A DNA stretch of 64,000 nucleotides from Nectonema munidae (lineage: Eukaryota > Nematomorpha > Nectonematoida > Nectonematidae), in NCBI GenBank assembly GCA_030549495.1, contig JAUIRK010000052.1, forward strand, positions 558,001-622,000, given 5' to 3'. Below are positions 55,201-64,000 of this stretch, piece by piece. Under the pieces are notes generated by a model. That model made no database searches. It was not told where the DNA came from and saw only the letters and a program-made list of their open reading frames with translations. Position 1 is the stretch's first letter. Each line of letters opens with the position of its first letter. A program made the translations under genes and the position numbers.

Positions 55201-57212
55201 GGAGATGGACACTGGCAAAAAGGCAGGCTGCCTTCTTCCGAAACACACCTCTTTGGCGACTCGCAGTTCACTCCAACTAGACAAACCTCATCTTCCGTGC
55301 TCCCACTTCCGACTGAGTGAAAGCTTGGAGGTCCAACTTCAAAAAAGTAAGATCAAATCTCATTATCCATTTTTTAAGCCAATGAAAAAGCGTTTTGCCT
55401 ACTTGCCCAATATGACAGAATAATGGGCAATGAAAAAGCGTTTTGCCTACTGCCAATATGAAGAATAATGGGAATGAAAAAGTTTGGTACTTGCCAACAG
55501 AAGAATAATGAATGAAAAAGCGTTTTGGCTACTTGCCCAATATGACAGAATAATGGCCAATGAAAAAGCGTTTTGGCTACTTGCCCAATATGACAGAATA
55601 ATGGGCAATGAAAAAGCGTTTTGGCTACTTGCCCAACATGACAGAATAATGCGCATCTTGTGTAGATTTTAAAAACCTTTATTAAGAAAATTTGCTTCAT
55701 ATTTTAATATCCCTTAGATAGGAGTCAATAAACGCTCTACGATTTTGTAAAATGTAAGAATTTTTGATCATATCATAAAAAGGTAATTAGGTATCGCTTC
55801 AAGTTTTATCATTGATAACTTATTTGCAAAAATACCATATGTTTATTTTTACGCTTTTCAGACGAGTGGTTGTCAAGCGATGTGTCACGAGTGTTTTTAT
55901 GATCCACTGAAAAAATTTGCTAACTTATAGTAACCCAATTTGGGATCCATTTAAATCTAATGCAAACATTTTTACAAAATTGAGGTGAATCGGAATAAAA
56001 TATATCGAAACCTTTTTCTCACTCTGTTTGAGTACATCTCTGGGTTTTTAAATTTTTCTTTATTTCGCTTGCAAAATCACTAATAGTAATTTTTAGCAGA
56101 GTTTTTTAAAATAGAATTAAACTTTTGAAAATTAGATTCCTTAATCTTTCAAAATTGTTATCTTGATATTTTATTATACAATAAGATTATTATTTTGGGG
56201 TGATATTTCCTTATTTTTCCAGAAAGTCTTTTAGTTTTTCTAAAACGACAGCATCAATATAATTGCCTGCATTTTACATGATCAAACTGGGATAAAAATG
56301 GCATTGAATAAAGACAAGAACAGAAATCTTCTAACTTCTAACAAAAATAATAATTAATATGAAAAACACTGAAAGTAAAAGCTTTATTTTGATACTAAAA
56401 AAAAAGATAGACAATCACATTTCGAACTAAATTTTTCTAAAGGAACTCCTTTTTTTGACGTGTACGATTAGTGTGGTAAAAATCGGGATTCTTATAATTC
56501 CTTTGAGATTCCGCTGTTAAACGCCCGCAAATCAGGATAATCCCAAATAAGAAGCACATCTGGCCATCCTATGTATCCTATTATATTTGATAAATAGTCA
56601 GATGATTTAACTGCAAACAAAGATTGCAGACCTCCTTACTTTAGACATCTACCACATACTCTCTGCATACCTAACTTTTTGAATTCCGAATTTGTCAAGT
56701 TAGCAGTTAATCGAATGCTTAACTTTATGAAACTATTTAAACAAACTTTTCTTATTTTGCCATCTATCCTATACATGATTAAGGATTTCCGTTTTTTTAA
56801 ACTTTGAAAGGAAAGACTATTTAGTTAATGGGAAAAAATTATTCTCGAACTCATAAAAAAGCTGGAAAGTTATCTGAAGAATACTGTTCAGTACAAAGAT
56901 GTTTTAAACTTTGCAGATGACCCCCCCCCCCCCCCCCCCCCCCCTGTCTCATTCTTTGTGCCTACACTAAAATAAAATTTTCGATTTTTTGCATGCTTTT
57001 GACAGTAACCGTTTTGATGAATGAAAAAACAACTTCAACTTGTTCTTCCACTTAAAGAAAAGTTTGACGTTTTAAAATGGATCGAGGGTTTGAAGTTGCG
57101 ATGAATGAAGGAACTTACAAAAGACTTGGCTTGAAACCAAAGAAAAGCGGATGAAGAAGAAGAGGATGGATCTTAGCATGACAAAATGGGATGCTGCGTG
57201 AAGGAGCTTCAT
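48990..57212 (-). CDS. EGF-SEA-EGF single-pass membrane protein, whole gene (4 exons)
   Basis: Exons 57212-57119, 55336-55166, 52618-52115 and 49240-48990 total 1,020 nt (339 residues plus stop); every junction is phase 1 with GT..AG. Residues 1-~28 are a signal peptide (MKLLHAASHFVMLRSILFFF). EGF1 has six Cys at 50-87. A SEA domain (~94-185) keeps the self-cleavage motif G153-SVIV. EGF2 has six Cys at 209-255. A membrane helix (ISALSFILLSLLCLLFIV, 290-307) precedes a basic 32-residue tail. Two NLT sequons. Same order as the membrane end of MUC3/12/17-type mucins but without a long Ser/Thr repeat region. SEA domains usually cleave themselves and leave the halves held non-covalently. Ligand and tissue unknown. 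Could be a receptor or cell-coat protein. Confidence 0.8.
50403..50547 (-). repeat. tRNA-derived SINE
   Basis: Minus-strand copy with B box GGGTTCGATCC and body TTGTGCCTTCTCGATGAAAA, tail CCTTTACCTTTA. In intron 3 of the EGF-SEA gene. Confidence 0.8.
51351..51429 (-). repeat. SINE head fragment ending in a T run
   Basis: Only the tRNA-like head is present (GGGGGCGTGAGTAGGCTTGG, B box GAGTTCGATGCC). It breaks off after AAGCCTGCT into a run of about 12 T on the minus strand. Confidence 0.7.
51518..51798. mobile_element. hAT-type MITE with exact 8 bp target duplication
   Basis: A 281 bp element starting CAGTGCCGGATCTACC, whose other end on the opposite strand reads CCATTCCGGATTAAC. ATTCTTTA flanks both sides (51510-51517 and 51799-51806). 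In intron 3 of the EGF-SEA gene. No coding capacity. Confidence 0.82.
52115..52618 (-). CDS. EGF-SEA gene exon 3 (SEA and EGF2)
   Basis: Acceptor TGCACTTTAG|GCCCC, donor CTAG|GTAAAT, phase 1 to 1. Encodes the SEA domain (VVVKLINIKFNEKLLQQNSP ... VIKFQKGSVIVHTNLTLD) and EGF2 (ACDSLRKSSSLNFCGEQLEC ... FTCECKNGLQKF). Confidence 0.85.
53743..53763. repeat. (GA)n microsatellite
   Basis: Short AG dinucleotide run in intron 2 of the EGF-SEA gene. Confidence 0.8.
54950..55087 (-). mobile_element. piggyBac-type MITE (138 bp), copy 2
   Basis: Inverted copy of 20779-20916, the same length and about 96% identical. TTAA survives on the right; the left reads ATAA, probably one substitution. In intron 2 of the EGF-SEA gene. 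Confidence 0.85.
55166..55336 (-). CDS. EGF-SEA gene exon 2 (EGF1)
   Basis: Acceptor TTTTTTGAAG|TTGG, donor GGAA|GTAAGC, phase 1 to 1 (57 codons). Six cysteines in EGF spacing: CLVGVNCESPKRC, then FCQCPSPLIFDPNTNRC. Confidence 0.8.
55380..55655. repeat. ~48 bp tandem repeat
   Basis: About six units of AATGAAAAAGCGTTTTG(C/G)C plus CTACTTGCCCAATATGACAG, some shortened. In intron 1 of the EGF-SEA gene, 44 bp from the exon 2 acceptor. It gives rise to spurious repeat-protein frames on both strands. Confidence 0.9.
56921..56944. repeat. Poly-C tract (24 bp)
   Basis: Uninterrupted run of 24 C on the plus strand in intron 1 of the EGF-SEA gene. Confidence 0.95.
57119..57212 (-). CDS. EGF-SEA gene exon 1 (signal peptide)
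   Basis: ATG at 57212; MKLLHAASHFVMLRSILFFF then IRFSLVSSQVF, a clean hydrophobic leader. Donor CTTTT|GTAAGT, phase 1. The phase fits exon 2, giving SSQVFFGPPS. Confidence 0.72.
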
Positions 57213-58797
57213 GCTTTTGCACAGAAGAGCTTTTAGACTGAGATTTGAGATTTCGTGGAAAAAGATTGAAAGTGCTTCCACCTTGTTCTGGCAATGCTGT
57301 GGTTGATGACCGAACTTTTAACATTTAAAGGAGACTTTGAAACGACCTATTGACCTCTTTATACAGATACTGAAGCTCTTTCATTTTCTTCTCTCAAAGA
57401 TGAAAGATAAGAAGTTGGCGAAGACATTTTAAGCGCAATTTGATGTCACGGTGAAGATTGCCCTGAATTCCAAAAAAAAGAACAGAGGAAAGTGATATGC
57501 CTTAAAAAAGGTTTCAATAATAAATTTTGTCAGAAAGAAAAAAACGCGTAAACGAGTGAGAGTGCGCCATTCTCTCGCTTTCCTGCCTTTGCAATGAAAA
57601 GTGTTTTAAAAATTCGCTTAATTGAGAGAAAGAAAAATGATTTATATGAACATGTATGTCTTCATTTAGACTGGCTTGAAGTCAATCCTTCAAGCTTGAA
57701 GATCTTAACTTCAAAGCCAAATCATTTTACCCCCCCCCCCCCCCCCCTCTCTGCCTTGCTCATTGCTCTACACAAGCTAAAAGCGCGTGTTTTAGTAAGT
57801 CTTGGCGTTTATTTGAAAGTTAGTTGCGTTGACAAGAAGATTGACTGCCCACCATCACCAATACCACGCTAATTTTACTCAAATGACATTTTTCTGTCAC
57901 CGAATTCAAGCATCGGATGCGTGAACTTTTATGATAAATGGTATGCTCACAAAATTTCCTAATATATTATATATTTGTTCATAATTAAATAAAAAAAACA
58001 ATATTAAATTTTTTTAAATGTTAATAGGAAGAGAATTATTATTAGAATAATCAATAATATTTAAAAACTTTTATATTAGAAAAAAACTTTTGTAGTATAA
58101 GTATAAAAGAGAAATGTAAAAAAAATAATAAGATAAAAACAAAAAAAGTTTTAGTTAAGAATTATTTATTACTTTCGCAGTCCATCTTTACGGTGCTGCT
58201 ACCAGCGATATTTCGGTCAGAACAAGAACACCAAAAGTTAAAATCTATCAAATTCGGAGGAAAGACTTCTAAACTTCAAATGGAAGGTTTGTGGAAAAAA
58301 GTTCGTATGAGATCGATATAAATGAGAGAACTGATTGGAAGAAAGTTTATTTACCAGATCAATATCGAAAAATTGGGATTCTTTAAAGCTGATTGATTAC
58401 GCAAATGAAAATGCAAAGTATCAATACCTTTTTGTAGAAGAAATTGTGGTGATTTTTTTTACCATTGTGCAAAAATTAGAGTTAGCGAAATTTTCTTTCG
58501 GAACAAAATTTACAAAAGTGCTTATCAAGAGTTTTACTGTTACACTCAGGGGATGAATGCGAAAGAGCACAACGCTAACAAGAGAAACTGGTAGAACATC
58601 AATTTGTACTAAGGTTATATTTAGCTCCGAAAACCACACATGGAAACAAAATTATTACAAATAAGTGTCTCTATGGTGAGGAAGAAAATCAGAATATTGA
58701 AAGTTATGTACAATAAATTGGAAAATTACATCGATAAGTATGAAGCACATTTTTTAAGACACTTTGCCATGAAAGTTTTTATTGAGGTTTGACTTTT
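57213..58797. other. Upstream region of the EGF-SEA gene, no gene recognised
   Basis: Probably holds the promoter of the minus-strand EGF-SEA gene, but no clear TATA box or initiator was identified. A motif shared with 39830-39867 (GACCGAAATAT, minus strand) lies at 58201-58220. A 73-codon plus frame at 58335-58556 shows no family motif. Confidence 0.4.
57730..57747. repeat. Poly-C tract (18 bp)
   Basis: Uninterrupted run of 18 C about 520 bp upstream of the EGF-SEA start codon. Confidence 0.95.
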
Positions 58798-59060
58798 GTC
58801 GTAATCCCCTTAAATTTTGTCGAAATCCCCTTAAATTTTGTCGAAATCCCCTTAAATTTTGTCGAAATCCCCTTAAATTTTGTCGAAATCCCCTTAAATT
58901 TTGTCGAAATCCCCTTAAATTTTGTCGAAATCCCCTTAAATTTTGTCGAAATCCCCTTAAATTTTGTCGAAATCCCCTTAAATTTTGTCGAAATCCCCTT
59001 AAATTTTGTCGAAATCCCCTTAAATTTTGCCGCAATCCCCTTAAATTTTGCCGCAATCCC
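58798..59060. repeat. 21 bp minisatellite
   Basis: About 12.5 copies of GTCGAAATCCCCTTAAATTTT, nearly perfect except at the ends. Because 21 is a multiple of three it opens long frames on both strands (RQNLRGF and NFVEIPL repeats) that are not genes. Confidence 0.96.
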
Positions 59061-62010
59061 CTAATTCACTTCTCTAATTTATTGAGATGAATCAGAACAA
59101 AAAAAAAGTTAAAGAAAAGATATTTGTTGTTTTTTGGCTCTAGAAGAAAAAGGATAAAATAAATTTTGCTTTTTAATGAAGAGCTCCAAGACTTTAACTT
59201 CATACACAAACACATCTCAAAAAACAAAATTTTGAAGATTCCTTTGTTAGTGTCTAGCTTATTCTCTAATATCTCGTTAGAATTGAATCAAAATTTTAAT
59301 ATTTTCAAGTCTCAAACAACTTCGCTGCAAATAGAAGTTTATTAACTCTGTTGTACTCCTAAGGAATGATCTACAAGGTTTTCCCAATATTTTTTGTCTG
59401 AATCATTGATGTTCTTAAAAATCCCCATTATGAAGTCAAAAATATCAATAATAATTCTTTCCCTATTTTTCAAACACAATTTCAATTCTTCGTCCATTTA
59501 TATTCAATGAATTCTTCTTAAAAGTTTTCTTCTTCAAATTCCATATTACCAGAAAAATGATGTATCCCCGCATTTTTCTATTTAGTTAGAGTTCAAAGAA
59601 ATCCTCAATTCTGAATCATTTTGCTGGGATTTATGATTAGAAAATTTTGACTTCATTAAATTCTTTTGTAAAAAGTAAGTTCTTGAAAAAAATTAGAATA
59701 TTTGTCTATTTATATACAATAGCGAAATATTTTATGAAAAAATTGCGCACCTGAATTCCATTTTCCCACAAAAGTGGGCGATTCGCTCACCGATGAGAAC
59801 ACGCTGATCTAAGGCAAGATAACACTTTTTAGGCTTCTAGACGGGCTGGGCTGTCAATGAAAAGAATTGACTTATTGAAGTACGTCATTACAATAGTGAA
59901 GAAGTTTGAGAAATGCTGGGAGAAGTTTTTCAAAATCTGCAAATTTGACTTTGTCAAACCTCTTTGAACAGTCATTTTGGTTTGAACAGTAATGATTCAC
60001 CTCTGAACATCTGCATCTGTAAGATTATAATTATTTTCACTCTCATTCTTCTTCTGATTGTTGATTTCTTGGTGGATGTGTAGGCATACAAAGATCATCA
60101 GTGCGCGGTGCTGGCGCAACAGAAAATAAAAGGTGGGCTACATTTTTCTTAGGCCGACGATTGGAAGAATCTTGCCTTGACGCCAATTTCGGATGTAATG
60201 AATGTGCTTCGTAAGCTTACGACAAATTATATATTTCGCCATAGAACATATTTGCTCTTATTCTGATTAACTGAGCATGTAAGTTCCGAAATTCATATGA
60301 AGAATTGTTACGGCTGCATGATTCCATTTTACTTCAAAAATTTGAAACCAAATTAACTCTTTCTTGCAACATTGTATCTTTTTGGTATTGTTAAAGCTTA
60401 TTTATCATGTTAAACTACAACTTTACCAAGCTTCCTAATCTTATTTGAAAATGAGCTAAAACTGGTATTAGATTGTAAAAAGACAAATTCCAGTTGATCG
60501 TTCATTGTTCTAAACACAAAAGCAAAGTCAAGGAATCACAATGATTCTTATATCCATGTAATTTAGTTACATAGAAATGGGCAATTATGATTTTAAAACA
60601 GGAACAAGATAAAAATGAAATTATGTTACACAGTGAATCTAAGAGTGTCTTAGATAATAATGAATTAAAAAGATGTGAAATTATTGTAAATTAAGCATTT
60701 GATATTGACAATTTTGTTAGAAGTATGAAAAGTACTCCTCCAAAGTAAGTTGAGTCCATAAGCGTTTTTTTCAACTGCTGAACTTTTTAAAATAAGTCGA
60801 CAAAGCATTCATTATAATTTTCGGTTTTTTAATGAAGATACAAAAAGTATTTGAAGAGGAGAAAAATTTAATTTTATATTTTCCACGTTAATAAAATTAT
60901 TCAATCATATTCAAGTATTGTTTTATATCCAGCGTTAGATAAAGCAGTTTTTTGATACACTTATTAAAATTACGTAGGACCCTACTTTTGAGTACTTAAA
61001 AAATCAATTTTAGTTATTTTTTTTCAATCGATAATTGTTTTTCGAATTGATTCAAAAAATTGTGAGTTTTTAAAACAAAATAGTTCAATTGTCGTAACAG
61101 ATATTTTAAAATTAGGAAAAATAAAAATAGAAACTTTAAAATGTAAAGAAAATGTTGAGGAGAAGGCATGAATGAGTTTAAGGATGTGTAAATAGTAAAA
61201 CAATTTGGATTTATTCAACTTTAAAAATGATTTAACTGTTTGTTTATAAACTTAGATTCGATTAAAATTGATATTTTAAATAAAATCAACACAACATGAA
61301 TTTTTTTAATTAAAAAAAAAAAGAAAAAATCAACTTCTTTAGATGAAAAAAAATTGGAGACGGATAAAATATATTCGTTATATTATGTATTTGAATATAA
61401 GGAATTTTACTTTTAACAAAAATATGTATGCTCCTAATAAATACAGTTATAAGTAAGTGAGATCGCATGTCCGTTTTTTGAGTAAGATCCTATGGAAATA
61501 CCTTTTTTTGAAAGTGAGGGCTGGTAGGTAAAAAAAAGGAACAAAATATTCAACTAAATAAAAATGAGCTATGCAATAATTTTTGTCGATACATTTTTAT
61601 TAAAATTGAAAAATTCGATTCTCACTTTATAGAAGAGTTGCCAAAATTTCTTTAATATTCTTATTGAAGAGTTTGGAAAAAAGAATATGCTTGCTGGAGA
61701 AATGAAGCATTTTGCGAATGTTATAGCGATCTTTGTGGGGTAAAAGCTTTAAAAGTGTCAAAAAGAATTGATACCATTTTGAGAAGTAAAGAAAAAATTG
61801 TTTGGTAGAAAAAAGTGAAAACTTTTATTTGAAAAAAGTTCATAAAAAAATTGGAAAACACTTCATCAAAGATGCGTAAAATAAATTAATAACAAACTGT
61901 TTCCTTTTAAAAACAAAAAGTAATAAATAATAAAACTTAATGGGTGAACAATTGATATAAAAAGGAAATTAAAAGAGAAGATGCAAACAACTTTCGTTCC
62001 ATCACCAAAT
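59061..62010. other. Intergenic stretch, undecided
   Basis: No supported gene. A minus-strand Pro/Ser-rich open stretch around 60055-60230 (EAHSLHPKLASRQDSSNRRP) and a short open piece bounded by AG/GT at 59755-59817 might be exons, but neither has family motifs or consistent phases. Confidence 0.35.
61824..61829 (-). terminator. Candidate poly-A signal of the ALDH1L-like gene
   Basis: AATAAA on the minus strand, about 180 bases after the stop codon at 62011. Confidence 0.45.
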
Positions 62011-62066
62011 TCAATACTCTATTGTAACAGTCTTCACTTTCAACCACTCATGCAAAGCTTCCTGTC
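62011..62066 (-). CDS. ALDH1L1/ALDH1L2: ALDH1L terminal coding exon (56 nt)
   Basis: Acceptor ATATTACAG|GACAGG. Encodes [17 protein letters not shown] and TGA at 62013-62011. Only 18 codons, found by matching the family's C-terminus EYLRVKTVTFEY. Confidence 0.9.
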
Positions 62067-63903
62067 CTGTAATATATGGAGAGTAAGGAAATGAATTCAG
62101 TTTAAAAAAAGAGTTGAATCAAAAAGGAGAAGGGTTTCAGGAATGATTGACGACAAAAAAAGAAATAAAAAATTTTAATTAAACTAAAACTAATGAATCA
62201 ATTAAAACTAATGAACTTTATCAGAATTACATTTGAAAAAATCATTCATAATAATTCACAAATACTAAGTAAGGGTAAAAGGTAAAGGTAACGTTGGGTG
62301 TTTTCATCGAGAAGGCACAATTGCGCCGCTTCTATCGAACTAAGAGGAAAGTAGGCTTGGTGCGGTATCGAACCCAAGACCTTGCAGTTATCGAAATCCA
62401 GTATCTAACCAACCTTACTCAAGTCTTATAGAAATATATTTTATTTCTATAAGTAGTAAAAAATATCTGAGCATCAGAGGACAGAATTTTGGCAAAAGCT
62501 TTGAATAGAGAAGTTTCTTCAAGGAATCACTGATTTTGGGGGTTCACGATGAAATGAAGTTATGATTTATGCTGCTACTAGAGTTTATTTCCCGGCAGCC
62601 TACATATTTTTGAAAAAAGATCAAATCTGGATTTTTTAAATTTATCTAGAAATTCTAGATATTAGGATATATTTAAAACTTGTTTTAAATTTTTTTTTAT
62701 TGTAAAGTATATTATTTAATTTGTTATACTTATATTTTTATATGAATGGAAAATAGAAAAAAGAAATGTTCATTCACAAAACTATTTGAAAAAATAGAAG
62801 TAACAATTATAGAAATTTATCTTCAAAAAGGGTTGCGGACTTGAAGTCAGATCTTTTAGGTAATAAAAAATGGTTTAATTTTTGTAAACATATGGGGTGA
62901 AAGTAAGTCAAAAGTAAAAGGTGGTTTAAAAAGGTATAATTTTTAAACTTTGGAGTCAAAGTTTTTGTAAATAAGGATTGGGAGTAGGAGGCTTTGATTA
63001 ATGAGAGAAAGATATTTCAAATTATTGGCAAAAATCAATTTATTTTTACGCCAGCTTAAACTGAAAGTTTTTTGCGGATATACTGGTCTTTAAAGCACAA
63101 AATATGCAGATTAAGTGAGAAAAAGAAAATTTTCATTTTACGAGTCTGAACTAAAAAAGTTAAATTTTTCAGCATTTCATATTCTTACAAATTTTAACTT
63201 GATATTTACTAATATTTTTTATAAATAATAAAGATGATTAAAACTTGAAGAAATACTTATAAAAGCAAACATTGTTAACATATCATTTAAATCGAGAATT
63301 GAGGGAAGCAAAAAAGCAAAAAAAACATTAAAATCTACCGCTTGCTAGCGACACTAGAAAACAAAAATGCATTCTATGAAGGAAAGGAAAACCGTTTGAT
63401 TGACATTTGACAATTCATTTAAAAAAACAGGTATCAATAGTCATTTTAAAGTTTAGTATTCGAAAATTCTTTTATTTATACACGCGAGAAAGAAGTTTAT
63501 CTAGTTATCTGGGTTGGATAGCAGAAAGTCTTTGATTCAATTCCAGCTTGTTGATATAGTGATTCAAGTGGCGACATTATGTTTTCTCGATAAAATTTTT
63601 CTATAGAAATCAGTCATAAAATTTTCAATTGATCATTTTAATTGATTAATCAATCGCGCTAGTGAAAATCCATAATACTTTGAGTTACTGAAAAAGACAA
63701 CTTACCTAAATCTTTTCCAAAGCCTGATTGTTTGAAGCCTCCAAATGGCGCTGCTACATCTGTTTTGTTATAGGTGTTAACGAAGACGGTACCAGCGTCC
63801 AGTTTTTCGGCCACGAAAAGCGCTTTATTGATGTCATTCGTAATCACGCCGCTAGCTAAGCCAAATTCTGTTGCGTTCGCCCGCTTTATAACTTCATCCA
63901 TAC
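62011..63903 (-). CDS. ALDH1L1/ALDH1L2: 10-formyltetrahydrofolate dehydrogenase, last two exons (partial)
   Basis: Exons 63903-63706 and 62066-62011 join in phase 1 to give [20 protein letters not shown] ... [20 protein letters not shown] then [16 protein letters not shown], closely matching the C-terminus of ALDH1L proteins ([45 protein letters not shown]). The family oxidises 10-formyl-THF to THF and CO2 using NADP; this end is part of the aldehyde dehydrogenase domain, including oligomerisation strands. The N-terminal hydrolase and carrier domains and the catalytic Cys lie beyond the window. Whether it is the cytosolic (L1) or mitochondrial (L2) form cannot be told. The intron carries two SINEs. 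Confidence 0.9.
62275..62421 (-). repeat. tRNA-derived SINE
   Basis: Minus-strand copy with B box GGGTTCGATACC, body TTGTGCCTTCTCGATGAAAA and tail CCTTTACCTTTTACC. In the last intron of the ALDH1L-like gene. Confidence 0.8.
63511..63605 (+). repeat. Diverged tRNA-derived SINE
   Basis: GGGTTGGATAGCAGAAAGTC, B-box remnant GATTCAATTCC and body ATTCAAGTGGCGACATTATG then TTTTCTCGATAAAA. The oldest-looking copy; the tail is missing. Confidence 0.6.
63706..63903 (-). CDS. ALDH1L1/ALDH1L2: ALDH1L penultimate exon
   Basis: Acceptor TTTTAAGAG|GTATG, donor TTAG|GTAAGT, phase 1 to 1. Encodes [20 protein letters not shown] and [20 protein letters not shown]. Confidence 0.92.
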
Positions 63904-64000
63904 CTCTTAAAACGGCAAAGTTAAAATTAAATACAGATTGAGATTTAAAACATAAAATTTGAGAGAATCTTTAGAGAATACAAATTTTTCCTTCATAAAT

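Noticed and set aside
55374-55700. WLLAQYDRIM / FCHIGQVAKTLF repeat proteins
   Set aside because: Translation of the 48 bp tandem repeat in an intron, on both strands.
57115-57324. Ser/Pro-rich exon (SSTTALPEQGGSTFNLF) for the EGF-SEA gene
   Set aside because: Its phase does not fit exon 2; the other frame over the same donor gives a clean signal peptide with the right phase.
58798-59060. CRISPR array
   Set aside because: Units are contiguous with no spacers, and the DNA is animal.
58754-59090. Repeat proteins RQNLRGF / NFVEIPL
   Set aside because: Products of a 21 bp minisatellite open on both strands; no start context or flanking coding signal.

Overview
The window is AT-rich nuclear DNA of an invertebrate animal. 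Three kinds of evidence support this: multi-exon genes with GT..AG introns for mitochondrial and folate metabolism, a secreted/membrane EGF-SEA protein, and a dense mix of LINEs, a tRNA-derived SINE, hAT, piggyBac, Tc1/mariner and LTR remnants. A LINE of the R1/LOA/I type (gag-like ORF1 with CCHC knuckles, ORF2 with endonuclease, RT and RNase H) hints at an arthropod, but the species cannot be named from the sequence.

Layout. 1-14.3 kb is pure repeat: two copies (1-3367 and 9067-12422) of a direct repeat of more than 3.3 kb, about 1% diverged by eye. A nearly intact LINE (3366-~8340, minus) lies between them, and a ZBED5/GTF2IRD2-type hAT transposon (12294-~14310, minus) runs off the second copy. 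14.3-20.6 kb holds a SINE, a foldback repeat, a LINE scrap, an LTR-retrotransposon pol fossil, a solitary LTR and part of a TTAA-flanked element. 20.8-22.4 kb has an intronless mitochondrial ribosomal protein gene (MRPS18B/mS40-like, minus) with a piggyBac-type MITE just past its poly-A signal and a LINE endonuclease fragment just upstream. 22.4-30 kb is non-genic apart from a 2.5 kb TTAA-ended non-autonomous element with two ~150 bp tandem arrays. A broken piggyBac transposase lies at 31.1-32.0 kb.

Host genes. (1) ACADS, short-chain acyl-CoA dehydrogenase, plus strand, 32332-45461, eight exons, predicted 402 residues, seemingly complete. Its introns carry a microsatellite, foldbacks, an hAT MITE and RTE-like LINE copies. 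(2) A minus-strand gene at 57212-48990, four exons, 339 residues: signal peptide, EGF, SEA with a G-SVIV self-cleavage motif, EGF, one membrane segment and a short basic tail, the layout of a miniature transmembrane mucin. (3) The last two coding exons of an ALDH1L-type 10-formyltetrahydrofolate dehydrogenase, minus strand, 63903-62011, continuing beyond the right edge. MRPS18B, ACADS and, if it is the mitochondrial paralogue, ALDH1L act in mitochondria; nothing suggests co-regulation.

Most informative oddities: a 37 bp near-perfect copy of ACADS exon 7 stitched into a mariner remnant 3 kb downstream; a SINE family whose copies share a body but carry two different tRNA-like heads; the TTAA element with direct and inverted ~150 bp units; and two small hAT MITEs with exact 8 bp target duplications. 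I saw no CRISPR array, operon or prokaryotic feature.
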